From the NCBI GenBank assembly GCA_016286205.1, contig JAEESF010000015.1:1-43140 (forward strand): a stretch of 43,140 nucleotides of DNA, in the 5' to 3' direction. Source of the DNA: Colicola sp016286205. Its GTDB lineage: Bacteria; Bacteroidota; Bacteroidia; Bacteroidales; Paludibacteraceae. Each line of letters starts with the position of its first letter. Positions within the stretch are counted from its first letter, which is position 1. The position numbers and the translations under genes were made by a program. Shown one piece after another: positions 7,507 to 14,612 of the stretch. The notes under the pieces are model-generated. The model saw nothing but the letters and a program-made list of their open reading frames with translations. It had not been told where the DNA came from and did not search any database.

Positions 7507-8627
7507 AGACGATAGCTATCATAGGAGCAGGTTACCTGCAGCGGCCGCTAGTGGAGAAAGCCCGCGAGATGGGGCTGCGCACTATCTGTTTCGCATGGCC
7601 CGAAGGGGCCGTGTGCCGCGACCTATGCGACTGGTTCTATCCCGTCAGCATCGTTGAGAAAGAAGAGATACTGCGCATCTGCCAGCAAGAACAGATAGTC
7701 GGCATATGCACTATCGCCAGCGATGTGGCAGCACCGACTGTGGCCTATGTGGCCAATAGGATGGGGTTGACCGGCAACAACTACGAGGCAGCGCTGCGTG
7801 CGAACAACAAGTATCTGATGCGCGAAGCGCTCGATGCCGCAGAAGTGCCCTGTCCTCAGTATGTTTGCATAAAAGGGTTAGAGGTTAGCGGATTAGAGGT
7901 TAGCGGATTAGAATTGCCTTTGATTGTAAAACCTTCTGATCGCTCCGGCAGTATTGCAGTGCAGAAAGTGACCGAATGGAACCAACTGGACGAGGCCATA
8001 CGCCATGCCCAAGAGGTGTCGTTCCGCCACGAAGCCATGGTGGAGGAATATATAGAGGGACGCGAGATCAGTGTGGAGATGATTTCCTGTCGTGGTACGC
8101 ACTATGCACTCCAGATAACCGACAAGGTGACCACCGAGGCTCCGCATTTTGTCGAACTGGCCCACCATCAGCCGTCCGATCTGCCGGCAGACATGCAGCG
8201 CCATATCTTCGACCTGACACGCCGTGCGCTGGATGCACTGGGACTGACTGAAGGCGCATGTCATGCGGAGTATAAGATCACTGCGGAAGGACGCATAGCC
8301 GTGATGGAGATAGGCGGACGAATGGGAGGAGACTTCATCGGCAGCCATTTGGTGCAACTCAGCACGGGCTACGATTTTCTACGTGGTGTGATAGAGGTAG
8401 CCCTGGGTGAGACGATTCATCCTCAACCTAGGACCATCGCCCACAGCGGAGTCTATTTTCTCAGCGGCGAGACACCGGAAGTGCTGCCGTACATACAGCA
8501 TGCTGACCGCTATCCGCAGATAGTGGCTGCCGAACAGACCGATACAGAACTGCGTCCGCTGACCTGCAGCGCCGACCGAAGCGGATACTTCATCTACTGC
8601 GCTGACAAACGATTTGAAATAAAATAA
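7503..8627 (+). CDS. ATP-grasp family ligase
   Basis: This 374-residue cytoplasmic enzyme has the ATP-grasp fold, which joins a carboxylate to an amine or thiol through an acyl-phosphate. A Rossmann-like start (IAIIGAGYLQRPLVEKAREMG) is followed by an IVKPSDRSGS nucleotide loop, the adenine-binding VEEYIEGREISVEM, and the metal-binding EIGGRMGGDF. Substrates cannot be told; in this operon it may ligate a carboxylic or amino acid to an amino sugar. Residues about 125-137 (GLEVSGLEVSGLE) are an in-frame heptamer insertion between CPQYVCIK and LPLIVKP, at a point where ATP-grasp proteins normally continue directly. It overlaps the upstream membrane-protein gene by 4 bases. Confidence 0.85.
   Translation: MKTIAIIGAGYLQRPLVEKAREMGLRTICFAWPEGAVCRDLCDWFYPVSIVEKEEILRICQQEQIVGICTIASDVAAPTVAYVANRMGLTGNNYEAALRANNKYLMREALDAAEVPCPQYVCIKGLEVSGLEVSGLELPLIVKPSDRSGSIAVQKVTEWNQLDEAIRHAQEVSFRHEAMVEEYIEGREISVEMISCRGTHYALQITDKVTTEAPHFVELAHHQPSDLPADMQRHIFDLTRRALDALGLTEGACHAEYKITAEGRIAVMEIGGRMGGDFIGSHLVQLSTGYDFLRGVIEVALGETIHPQPRTIAHSGVYFLSGETPEVLPYIQHADRYPQIVAAEQTDTELRPLTCSADRSGYFIYCADKRFEIK
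7876..7912 (+). repeat. In-frame GGTTAGN tract in the ATP-grasp gene
   Basis: GGTTAGA, GGTTAGC, GGATTAGA, GGTTAGC, GGATTAGA: alternating 7- and 8-base units give a 15-base period, so the peptide repeats GLEVS every five residues. Same class as 1188-1236 and 32336-32364. Confidence 0.88.
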
Positions 8628-8638
8628 CTGTTATATAT

Positions 8639-9100
8639 ATGGAACCGAGCAAATTGGGAATGTACTTCGAGGAATTCGAAGTGGGACAGGAGATTCATCA
8701 CAGCCTGTCGAAAACGATTTTTGAAAGCGACAATAATTTCTTTAGTCTGCTTACTATGAACCATCATCCGGTTCATACCAACATCGATTATGCGCAAAAG
8801 AACCAGCATGGTCAACTGCTGGTGGTTGGTACGCTGGTATTCAGCATTGTAGTAGGGATGACGGTTCCGGATATCAGCGGAAAGGCAATTGCTAACTTAG
8901 GTTATGAGGATGTTAAGCATCTCGGACCGGTATTTGTGAATGATACGATTTACGCCAAGACACGTATTCTCAGCAAACGCGAGTCACAGACGAAACCGGA
9001 TCGTGGTATCGTGTATGTAGAAACTATCGGATACAATCAGCGTGGAGAGGACGTTATTTCTTTCCGTCGTAATGTGTTGGTCAAAAAACAAGAAATCTAA
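8639..9100 (+). CDS. MaoC-like hydratase (hotdog fold)
   Basis: The 153-residue single-hotdog protein belongs to the MaoC-like dehydratases, which add or remove water at the 2,3 position of enoyl/3-hydroxyacyl-CoA. It begins GMYFEEFEVGQEIHHS and has the catalytic-type segment NNFFSLLTMNHHPVHTNIDYA, with Asn/His in place of the common Asp-x5-His pattern, like mesaconyl-CoA hydratase relatives. A later segment reads GQLLVVGTLVFSIVVGM. It ends TAATG, sharing one base with the start of the CitE-like gene. The pairing suggests a two-step conversion of a branched or dicarboxylic acyl-CoA. Its presence inside a glycan operon is unusual and hints at synthesis of a hydroxyacyl group for a sugar. Confidence 0.83.
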   Translation: MEPSKLGMYFEEFEVGQEIHHSLSKTIFESDNNFFSLLTMNHHPVHTNIDYAQKNQHGQLLVVGTLVFSIVVGMTVPDISGKAIANLGYEDVKHLGPVFVNDTIYAKTRILSKRESQTKPDRGIVYVETIGYNQRGEDVISFRRNVLVKKQEI

Positions 9101-9984
9101 TGGATCATTTGTTTAGAAGTTTGATGTTTGTCCCGGCGCATAACGAGCGTCTGATGGAGAGCGCAGCAACGCGTTGCAATGCGGATGTGCTGCTGTTGGA
9201 TATCGAAGATTCGGTGCAGCCGTACGAGAACAAACAAGTGGCGCGGGACAATATATTGCGTTATATACGCGAAGGCCGTTTCGCCGGGCGTGCCGTCTAT
9301 CCGCGAATCAATGACCGGGAGAGCGGTGAATTGTTGCGCGATGTGTACCAGTTGACTGTACCGGGTATAACCGGCTTTATGTATCCTAAAGCTACCAAAG
9401 CGGAGGATATCTATTTCATCGGCAAACTGCTGGAGACAATCGAGTATGAGAAACGATTGCCTATCGGTACATTCAAACTGATTCCGCTGATTGAGACAAC
9501 CGGTGCGGTAATGAATATCCAGTCTATCTGCCAGGCCTGTTCGCGTGTGGTAGCAGTGGCTTTCGGTTGCGAAGATTTTGTGACTGACCTGCAAGGCAAA
9601 CATGACGAGGAAGGGATATCCATTCTTTCCGCTCGCACGATGATAGCTATGGGCGCCCGAGCTTGCGGTGTGCAGCCTATCGATACAGTACATATCAAGG
9701 TGCATGACCTGGAAGATCTGGAGCGTAATCTGCAGTTAAGCAAGAAACTGGGATTCGAAGGCATGCTGGTTCTCAATCCCAAAGAGTTGCCGCTTGTACA
9801 CCGTTACTACTCGCCTTCGGACGAGGAAGTAGCATGGGCACAAGAGATGGTGCAGCTGTCCGAAGAAGCGATACGGGAAGGGAAGGGAGTTGCTGTCAAA
9901 GAAGGCAAATTTATCGGCCCGCCCATGCTGAAGATGGCGCGTAATATACTAGATAAACATCAGATGATTCAATCCAAACAATGA
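9100..9984 (+). CDS. CitE-like CoA-ester lyase (HpcH/HpaI family)
   Basis: The 294-residue protein is a CitE/malyl-CoA lyase relative with a TIM-barrel fold. These enzymes cleave or form (S)-citramalyl-, beta-methylmalyl- or malyl-CoA with Mg2+. Visible signatures are LMFVPAHNERLMESA at the start, DVLLLDIEDSV with the acidic metal ligands, the KLIPLIETTGAVMN strand, VAVAFGCEDFVTDL, and a C-terminal GMLVLNPKELPLVH. Together with the MaoC gene (one-base overlap upstream) it could make or break a C4-C5 hydroxyacyl-CoA. It overlaps the ArnC-like glycosyltransferase downstream by 4 bases, so it is locked into the glycan operon. Substrate not determined. Confidence 0.86.
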   Translation: MDHLFRSLMFVPAHNERLMESAATRCNADVLLLDIEDSVQPYENKQVARDNILRYIREGRFAGRAVYPRINDRESGELLRDVYQLTVPGITGFMYPKATKAEDIYFIGKLLETIEYEKRLPIGTFKLIPLIETTGAVMNIQSICQACSRVVAVAFGCEDFVTDLQGKHDEEGISILSARTMIAMGARACGVQPIDTVHIKVHDLEDLERNLQLSKKLGFEGMLVLNPKELPLVHRYYSPSDEEVAWAQEMVQLSEEAIREGKGVAVKEGKFIGPPMLKMARNILDKHQMIQSKQ

Positions 9985-10919
9985 AACAGACAACAGCAAC
10001 AGTAGAGAACCTGTCGGTAGTCATTCCCGTATATAACGACCAGGAAGTATTACAGGAACTGCATCGCCGCCTCACACCGGTTTTGGAGAATATAGCAGCG
10101 CAGTATGAAGTGGTGCTGGTGGATGACGGCAGTAAGGACCATTCATGGGAAGAAATCATGAAATTGCGGGAGAAAGACAACCATATCGTGGCTGTTAAGC
10201 TGGTTCGTAATTTCGGTCAGCAAAATTCCATCGCCGCCGGGCTGCATATCGCAAAAGGCGATATTATCGTTCTGATGGACAGTGATTTGCAAGACAGGCC
10301 GGAGGATATTCCGTTGTTGATAGATACGCTGCAGAAGAGCGGTGCTTCGATGGCAATCGCCCAATGGCAGACGCGTCAGGACACGTGGGCTAAACGTACG
10401 GTATCCAATATCTTCAACCGCGTATCGAATACCATCACGGCTATTCATATTGAGCCGCACCTGGGAGTATTCCGTGCTATCCGACGCAGCGTGGTGGACG
10501 AACTGAAGAAATTTCCTGAAAAAACATCCACAACGCTCAGCCTGCTTTATTATATAGGAGCCAACTATGCTATCGTACCCCTACACCGCGATGCGCGCTT
10601 TGCAGGAAAAAGCGGTTATAACGTGCGCAAGATGTTCGCACTTACCTTCGCGCGTATCTTCTCGTTCTCGATGTTTCCCATCCGCGTGGTGACGTATATG
10701 GGAATACTGATGAGTCTAATCAGTTTTCTGGTGGGGATAGGTTTGATATTCTATAAGATATTCGGCAATGTGGTGACCGGTTGGACCAGTACGATAGTGC
10801 TGATGTTGTTCCTTTTCGGATTGAACTTCGCGTTTCTCGGTGTACTCGGCGAATATCTGGGGAAGGTATTTCTTGAGACCAAACAACGTCCGAATTATAT
10901 TATTGAAAAAATCTGTTGA
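9981..10919 (+). CDS. ArnC/DPM-like polyprenyl-phosphate glycosyltransferase
   Basis: This 312-residue family 2 glycosyltransferase has a cytoplasmic catalytic domain and two C-terminal membrane helices (about 230-255 and 265-290). It resembles ArnC and GtrB, which load a sugar onto undecaprenyl phosphate. Signatures: LSVVIPVYNDQEVL, VVLVDDGSKDHSW, RNFGQQNSIAAGL, VLMDSDLQDRPEDIP (the DxD-like metal site), an RQDTWAKR segment like that of ArnC, and the C-terminal GVLGEYLGKVFLETKQRPNYI. The overlap ATGA with the CitE-like gene and the following NeuD-like gene and flippase-like pair suggest the sugar donor is the operon's own amino sugar. Confidence 0.88.
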   Translation: MKQTTATVENLSVVIPVYNDQEVLQELHRRLTPVLENIAAQYEVVLVDDGSKDHSWEEIMKLREKDNHIVAVKLVRNFGQQNSIAAGLHIAKGDIIVLMDSDLQDRPEDIPLLIDTLQKSGASMAIAQWQTRQDTWAKRTVSNIFNRVSNTITAIHIEPHLGVFRAIRRSVVDELKKFPEKTSTTLSLLYYIGANYAIVPLHRDARFAGKSGYNVRKMFALTFARIFSFSMFPIRVVTYMGILMSLISFLVGIGLIFYKIFGNVVTGWTSTIVLMLFLFGLNFAFLGVLGEYLGKVFLETKQRPNYIIEKIC

Positions 10920-10921
10920 TT

Positions 10922-11578
10922 ATGCGTAAAGTACTTATATTAGGCGGGTTGGGAAACGGTTCGGTGATAGCTAATGCCATCACCCATGCCCAGCGTCTAG
11001 GCGCTACGGATCTGGAGTGTGCCGGTTTTCTGAATGACCGCACGCCGATAGGCGAATATATAGACGACTATCCTGTGGTTGGGATGGTGGCCGATGCGCC
11101 TAAGTTTCAAGAAGAAGGGTATATGTTTATCAATACTATTCTGCGTATAGACGGTCAGAACGAGCGTTTGGATTTGTTCGCTCAATTGGGGATTGACGAT
11201 GCTCATCTGGCTACGTTTGTTCATCCGATGGCCTATGTGGCACCCAATGTGACGATGGAGCCCGGAACGGTTATCATGCCGCAGGTATGCGTTTCGCCCG
11301 GTACACATTTCGGCAGAGGATGTTTGGTGATGGTGGCGGCCACGATTGGCCATGATAACGAGATAGGCGAGTTTACGCATATTGCCGCGCAAGCCTGTGT
11401 CGGAAGTTACCTGAAAATAGGCCGTGGCGTGCATATCGGTCTGAACTCCACTATTCGCGAGAATATTACTATCGGTGATTATGCAACGGTAGGCATGGGA
11501 GCTGTGCTGACCAAGGACGTGGGAGAGAAAGAGATATGGGTCGGTAATCCGGCTAAGTTCCTACGCAAAGCAGAGTGA
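10922..11578 (+). CDS. NeuD-like left-handed beta-helix acyltransferase
   Basis: The 218-residue protein has an N-terminal Rossmann-like domain (KVLILGGLGNGSVIANAI) and a C-terminal hexapeptide-repeat left-handed beta-helix, as in NeuD, PglD and related sugar acyltransferases. Hexapeptide turns are visible from VAPNVTMEPGTVIMPQ to IGDYATVGMGAVLTKDV, with the catalytic-type His in IGHDNEIGEFTHIA, and a GNPAKFLRK end. PglD acetylates the 4-amino group of a UDP-sugar; by analogy this enzyme may acylate the 4-amino sugar made by the RffA-like aminotransferase. The ATG at 10922 follows the upstream stop by two bases. The acyl donor might come from the MaoC/CitE pair; that is inference. Confidence 0.85.
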   Translation: MRKVLILGGLGNGSVIANAITHAQRLGATDLECAGFLNDRTPIGEYIDDYPVVGMVADAPKFQEEGYMFINTILRIDGQNERLDLFAQLGIDDAHLATFVHPMAYVAPNVTMEPGTVIMPQVCVSPGTHFGRGCLVMVAATIGHDNEIGEFTHIAAQACVGSYLKIGRGVHIGLNSTIRENITIGDYATVGMGAVLTKDVGEKEIWVGNPAKFLRKAE

Positions 11579-11580
11579 TT

Positions 11581-11931
11581 ATGAATGCCGGCAAATCTAT
11601 AAACTGGAAAGGAATCCTGGCGCTGATAGGCGTTAATATGATATATGCCTGCGTAGCCATCTGTACGAAAATGGCTTCGCAGCAGGCAACGATGTCCTGG
11701 CCGTATCTGTTATGGTTTGGCGGAGCAGTTGCAATCATTGGGGTGTATGCGCTGTTATGGCAACAGGTGTTGCAGCGTATCGAACTGAGTACGGCGTATA
11801 TGTTCAAGGGCACAACGCTTGTCTTTACTATGCTCATTGCCGCCTTGCTTTTCGGTGAGCAAATCACGATACCGAATATAGTCGGATCGGTAATCATTAT
11901 CATAGGAATAGTTATTCTGGCGCGCTCATGA
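11581..11931 (+). CDS. Small EamA/SMR-type membrane protein, ArnE-like
   Basis: This 116-residue protein has four membrane helices and the EamA/SMR fold. Its size, the GALVNMIYACVAICTKMAS-type first helix region, and the end IVGSVIIIIGIVILARS match half-transporter subunits such as ArnE and ArnF, which together flip undecaprenyl-phosphate-linked aminoarabinose. It overlaps a second protein of the same type by 4 bases. Paired small EamA genes directly after an ArnC-like transferase support a lipid-linked sugar flippase rather than drug efflux. Names ArnE/ArnF are used by analogy only. Confidence 0.72.
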   Translation: MNAGKSINWKGILALIGVNMIYACVAICTKMASQQATMSWPYLLWFGGAVAIIGVYALLWQQVLQRIELSTAYMFKGTTLVFTMLIAALLFGEQITIPNIVGSVIIIIGIVILARS

Positions 11932-12263
11932 CTTATATCCTTATCGCATTATTATCCGTTTTTATGGCGGCTTGCGCTCAGATGCTGCTCAAGCGTGCCA
12001 CCCGTTACCAGCACAAACACTGGTGGCGCCAGTATGTCAACGGATGGGTGATAACCGGCTACGCAGTTATGTTCCTGACGATGGTAATCAATATTTGGTG
12101 TATGCATAACGGCTTGCAACTGAAGGAACTGAGTATCATAGAGAGCACCTCGTACCTATTCGTTCCGACACTGTCATGGTTCCTCTTTGATGAATCAATA
12201 ACCATACGCAAAGCGCTGGCGATAGCCCTTATCATCACCGGCGTCGTAGTATTCTTTTTGTAA
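11928..12263 (+). CDS. Small EamA/SMR-type membrane protein, ArnF-like
   Basis: The 111-residue partner of the preceding gene also has four membrane helices. It begins TYILIALLSVFMAACAQMLLKRA, the typical SMR/EamA first helix with a Gln-Met-Leu-Leu-Lys motif, and ends IALIITGVVVFFL. The region SIIESTSYLFVPTLSWFLFDE resembles the third helix of the fold, with an acidic residue at its end. It most likely forms a heterodimer with the upstream product to flip the lipid-linked sugar. Its TAA is followed directly by the ATG of the next membrane-protein gene. Confidence 0.72.
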   Translation: MTYILIALLSVFMAACAQMLLKRATRYQHKHWWRQYVNGWVITGYAVMFLTMVINIWCMHNGLQLKELSIIESTSYLFVPTLSWFLFDESITIRKALAIALIITGVVVFFL

Positions 12264-13463
12264 ATGAAGAACCGATTCGTAAATAGTATTTGCAAGCATT
12301 GGGATGTGATAGCTGTCTTTGTTGTAATGGCGGCAATCTTCACATTTATGATGTTTACCTTTCGAGAGAAAACTACCGATATGTTCGAACATGCCTATGC
12401 GGTATGGAAGAAAGTGGCGGTGGAGGGAACACACATGTTTTCGGGGAATTTCATATTGTATTTCACAGTTAACCTGCTGACCCTTTTCTCCGGTAACCAA
12501 TTAGCTATAGCTATCGTGTTTCCTCTGTTTATAGCTCTGTGCAACACAGCGAAATATGTGGTTGTCCGTAATGCCTTTGCTTTGGAGGTAGAGCAGCGGT
12601 GGGCGCGCATGGCGGCAGCAGCACTGCTCTTTGTGTATATCTTCCCGCTCTTATATCTCTTCGGCGGTATATGGCCGGAGATAGACAATATGCTGTTGGG
12701 CTACATCGTACCCAACGTATGGCATAACAGCACAGTGCTGTGTATGATGCCTTTTGCTATTGTGGCTTATCTTCTGTCACTCAAGCAATTGGAACACTAT
12801 GACGCCAAACGCAATATCTATATAGGTCTGGCATTGATTGTCAGCATATTGATCAAGCCGAGTTTCTATTTCGTTTATGGCGTCGTATTTCCTGTTATCT
12901 ACTGGATTCGCTATCGTTTCAGCAAGGAATTTTGGCATCTGATGTTGCCAATCTTTATTGGTGTGTTCTTTGTTCTGTACGAATATCTTACTATTTTTCT
13001 GCTATATCCGTCCAACGAAGGGGACGGTGTCGTGATATCGTTGAGCCGTCTGGCCGTCTGGTCATTCTGGAAGATACGCTGGCAGACATGGCTGGTGTCT
13101 CTCTTGTTCCCGATAGTGTTCGTTACCCTGTATAAGAAAGAGATACGCAGAGACCTGGAATTCTACGCGTTGGTAGGAATGCTGGCTGTGGCAGTGGGGA
13201 TATTTCTGCTATGTGCCGAAACGGGCATCAGAGCCTCTCATGGCAATTTCGCATGGCAAATGTACATTGCTATGTGGTTTATCTACTATTATATACTGAA
13301 GGTTATTGTACGCAATGTACAGCATATATATCCTCGTCTTACGGCTGTCAAGTGGAGTGGGATAGCCAAACGAGAAAAACTGATGATAGGGTTGTATATG
13401 TTCCATGTCGCTTGCGGCATATGGTATTTGATACGCTATTTGATAACGCAAAATTATTATTAA
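12264..13463 (+). CDS. Polytopic membrane protein, possible GT-C transferase
   Basis: The 399-residue protein has about ten membrane helices and no large soluble domain. The first external loop reads FREKTTDMFEHAYAVWKKVA and contains acidic and His residues, in the position where GT-C enzymes hold their catalytic acid. A second loop contains GGIWPEIDNMLLGYIVPNVWH. No family can be named from the sequence. Position directly after the flippase-like pair, with no gap, suggests it is the enzyme that uses the flipped lipid-linked sugar, the place ArnT occupies in the Arn pathway. It could instead be a polymerase or part of the flippase. Confidence 0.6.
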   Translation: MKNRFVNSICKHWDVIAVFVVMAAIFTFMMFTFREKTTDMFEHAYAVWKKVAVEGTHMFSGNFILYFTVNLLTLFSGNQLAIAIVFPLFIALCNTAKYVVVRNAFALEVEQRWARMAAAALLFVYIFPLLYLFGGIWPEIDNMLLGYIVPNVWHNSTVLCMMPFAIVAYLLSLKQLEHYDAKRNIYIGLALIVSILIKPSFYFVYGVVFPVIYWIRYRFSKEFWHLMLPIFIGVFFVLYEYLTIFLLYPSNEGDGVVISLSRLAVWSFWKIRWQTWLVSLLFPIVFVTLYKKEIRRDLEFYALVGMLAVAVGIFLLCAETGIRASHGNFAWQMYIAMWFIYYYILKVIVRNVQHIYPRLTAVKWSGIAKREKLMIGLYMFHVACGIWYLIRYLITQNYY

Positions 13464-13472
13464 AAAAAAGAT

Positions 13473-14612
13473 ATGATTCCTTTTAACAAACCTCATCTGA
13501 CGGGCAAAGAAGCCCACTATATGTACGAAGCTGTGTACGAAGGCAAACTGTCGGGCAACGGTAAGTTCACCAAGCGTTGCCAGGCCTGGTTTGAGCAGCG
13601 CTACGGATTTCGCAAGTGTCTGCTGACTACTAGCGGCACCGATGCACTGGAGATGTGCGCCATGCTGTGCAACCTGAAGCCGGGCGACGAAGTCATCATA
13701 CCTAGCTATACCTTCGTCTCTACCGCCTTGGCTTTTCTGCGCGAAGGAGCCCGAGTGGTTTTCGCGGACTCTATGCAGCGCAATCCTAACCTGGATGCGG
13801 ACCTGCTGGAGTCGCTCATCACACCTCGTACCCGTGTCATCGTGCCGGTTCACTATGCCGGTGTAGCTTGCGATATGGATGCTATACTGGCCGTGGCAGA
13901 GAAACACAACCTGCTGGTGGTGGAAGATGCGGCACAAGCTATCGACGGTTACTACAATGGACGCCCGCTGGGTAGCATAGGTCATCTGGCTGCCTTCTCT
14001 TTCCATGAGACCAAGAATATCACATCCGGAGGAGAGGGTGGTCTGCTCGTAGTCAACGACGAACGGCTGGTACGTCGTGCGGAGATCATCTGGGAGAAAG
14101 GTACCAACCGAGCTGAGTTCTTCCGTGGCGAAGTCAATAAGTACGGTTGGGTCGATATGGGATCCAGTTTCCTGCCAAGCGAAGTGAATGCTGCTTTCCT
14201 CTGGGCACAACTGGAGAATATAGAAGATATTCAGTCTAAGCGCAAACAGCTATGGCTGCGTTATTACGAGACGCTCAAACCGCTGGCGGAGAAGGGCTAT
14301 TTCTCCCTTCCGGATCTGCCTAGCTATGCTACGCTCAATGCACATATGTTCTATCTGGTCTTCCCATCGCTGGAGACCCGCACCGAGTTTATTGCCTATC
14401 TGAAGGAGCACGGCGTATTGGCGGTGTTCCACTACCTGAGTCTGCATAGTTCGGACTACTATCAGTCTAAGCACGACGGACGTGTATTGCCTCAGTGCGA
14501 TCGGTTTGCCGATTGCCTGGTACGCCTTCCGCTGTTCTATGACCTGTCGCTAGAGCAGGTAGACGATATATGCCGATTGATAGAACAATATTTTACTGCT
14601 CATGTCGGATAA
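13473..14612 (+). CDS. rffA: dTDP-4-amino-4,6-dideoxygalactose transaminase
   Basis: This 379-residue PLP enzyme of the DegT/DnrJ/EryC1/StrS family closely follows E. coli RffA/WecE, which converts dTDP-4-keto-6-deoxyglucose to dTDP-Fuc4N using glutamate. Shared segments: IPFNKPHLTGKE, LLTTSGTDALEM, PGDEVIIPSYTFVSTALAF, VIVPVHYAGVACDMD, VVEDAAQAIDG, and SFHETKNITSGGEGG, in which Lys181 should bind PLP. The KGTNRAEFFRGEVNKY and AHMFYL segments are also shared. It overlaps the next gene by 11 bases. The dTDP-glucose synthesis genes (rmlA, rmlB) are not in the window and must lie elsewhere. The symbol rests on remembered similarity; a related 4-aminotransferase of other stereochemistry is possible. 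Confidence 0.85.
   Translation: MIPFNKPHLTGKEAHYMYEAVYEGKLSGNGKFTKRCQAWFEQRYGFRKCLLTTSGTDALEMCAMLCNLKPGDEVIIPSYTFVSTALAFLREGARVVFADSMQRNPNLDADLLESLITPRTRVIVPVHYAGVACDMDAILAVAEKHNLLVVEDAAQAIDGYYNGRPLGSIGHLAAFSFHETKNITSGGEGGLLVVNDERLVRRAEIIWEKGTNRAEFFRGEVNKYGWVDMGSSFLPSEVNAAFLWAQLENIEDIQSKRKQLWLRYYETLKPLAEKGYFSLPDLPSYATLNAHMFYLVFPSLETRTEFIAYLKEHGVLAVFHYLSLHSSDYYQSKHDGRVLPQCDRFADCLVRLPLFYDLSLEQVDDICRLIEQYFTAHVG

Noticed and set aside
11581..12263. The small membrane protein pair as a multidrug efflux system
   Set aside because: Strict coupling to an ArnC-like transferase and a polytopic protein fits a lipid-linked sugar flippase better, though sequence alone cannot exclude efflux.
13209..14210. 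A long minus-strand open frame opposite the rffA-like gene
   Set aside because: It is antisense to a gene with clear family motifs, has no family signature of its own, and arises from the codon bias of the real gene.
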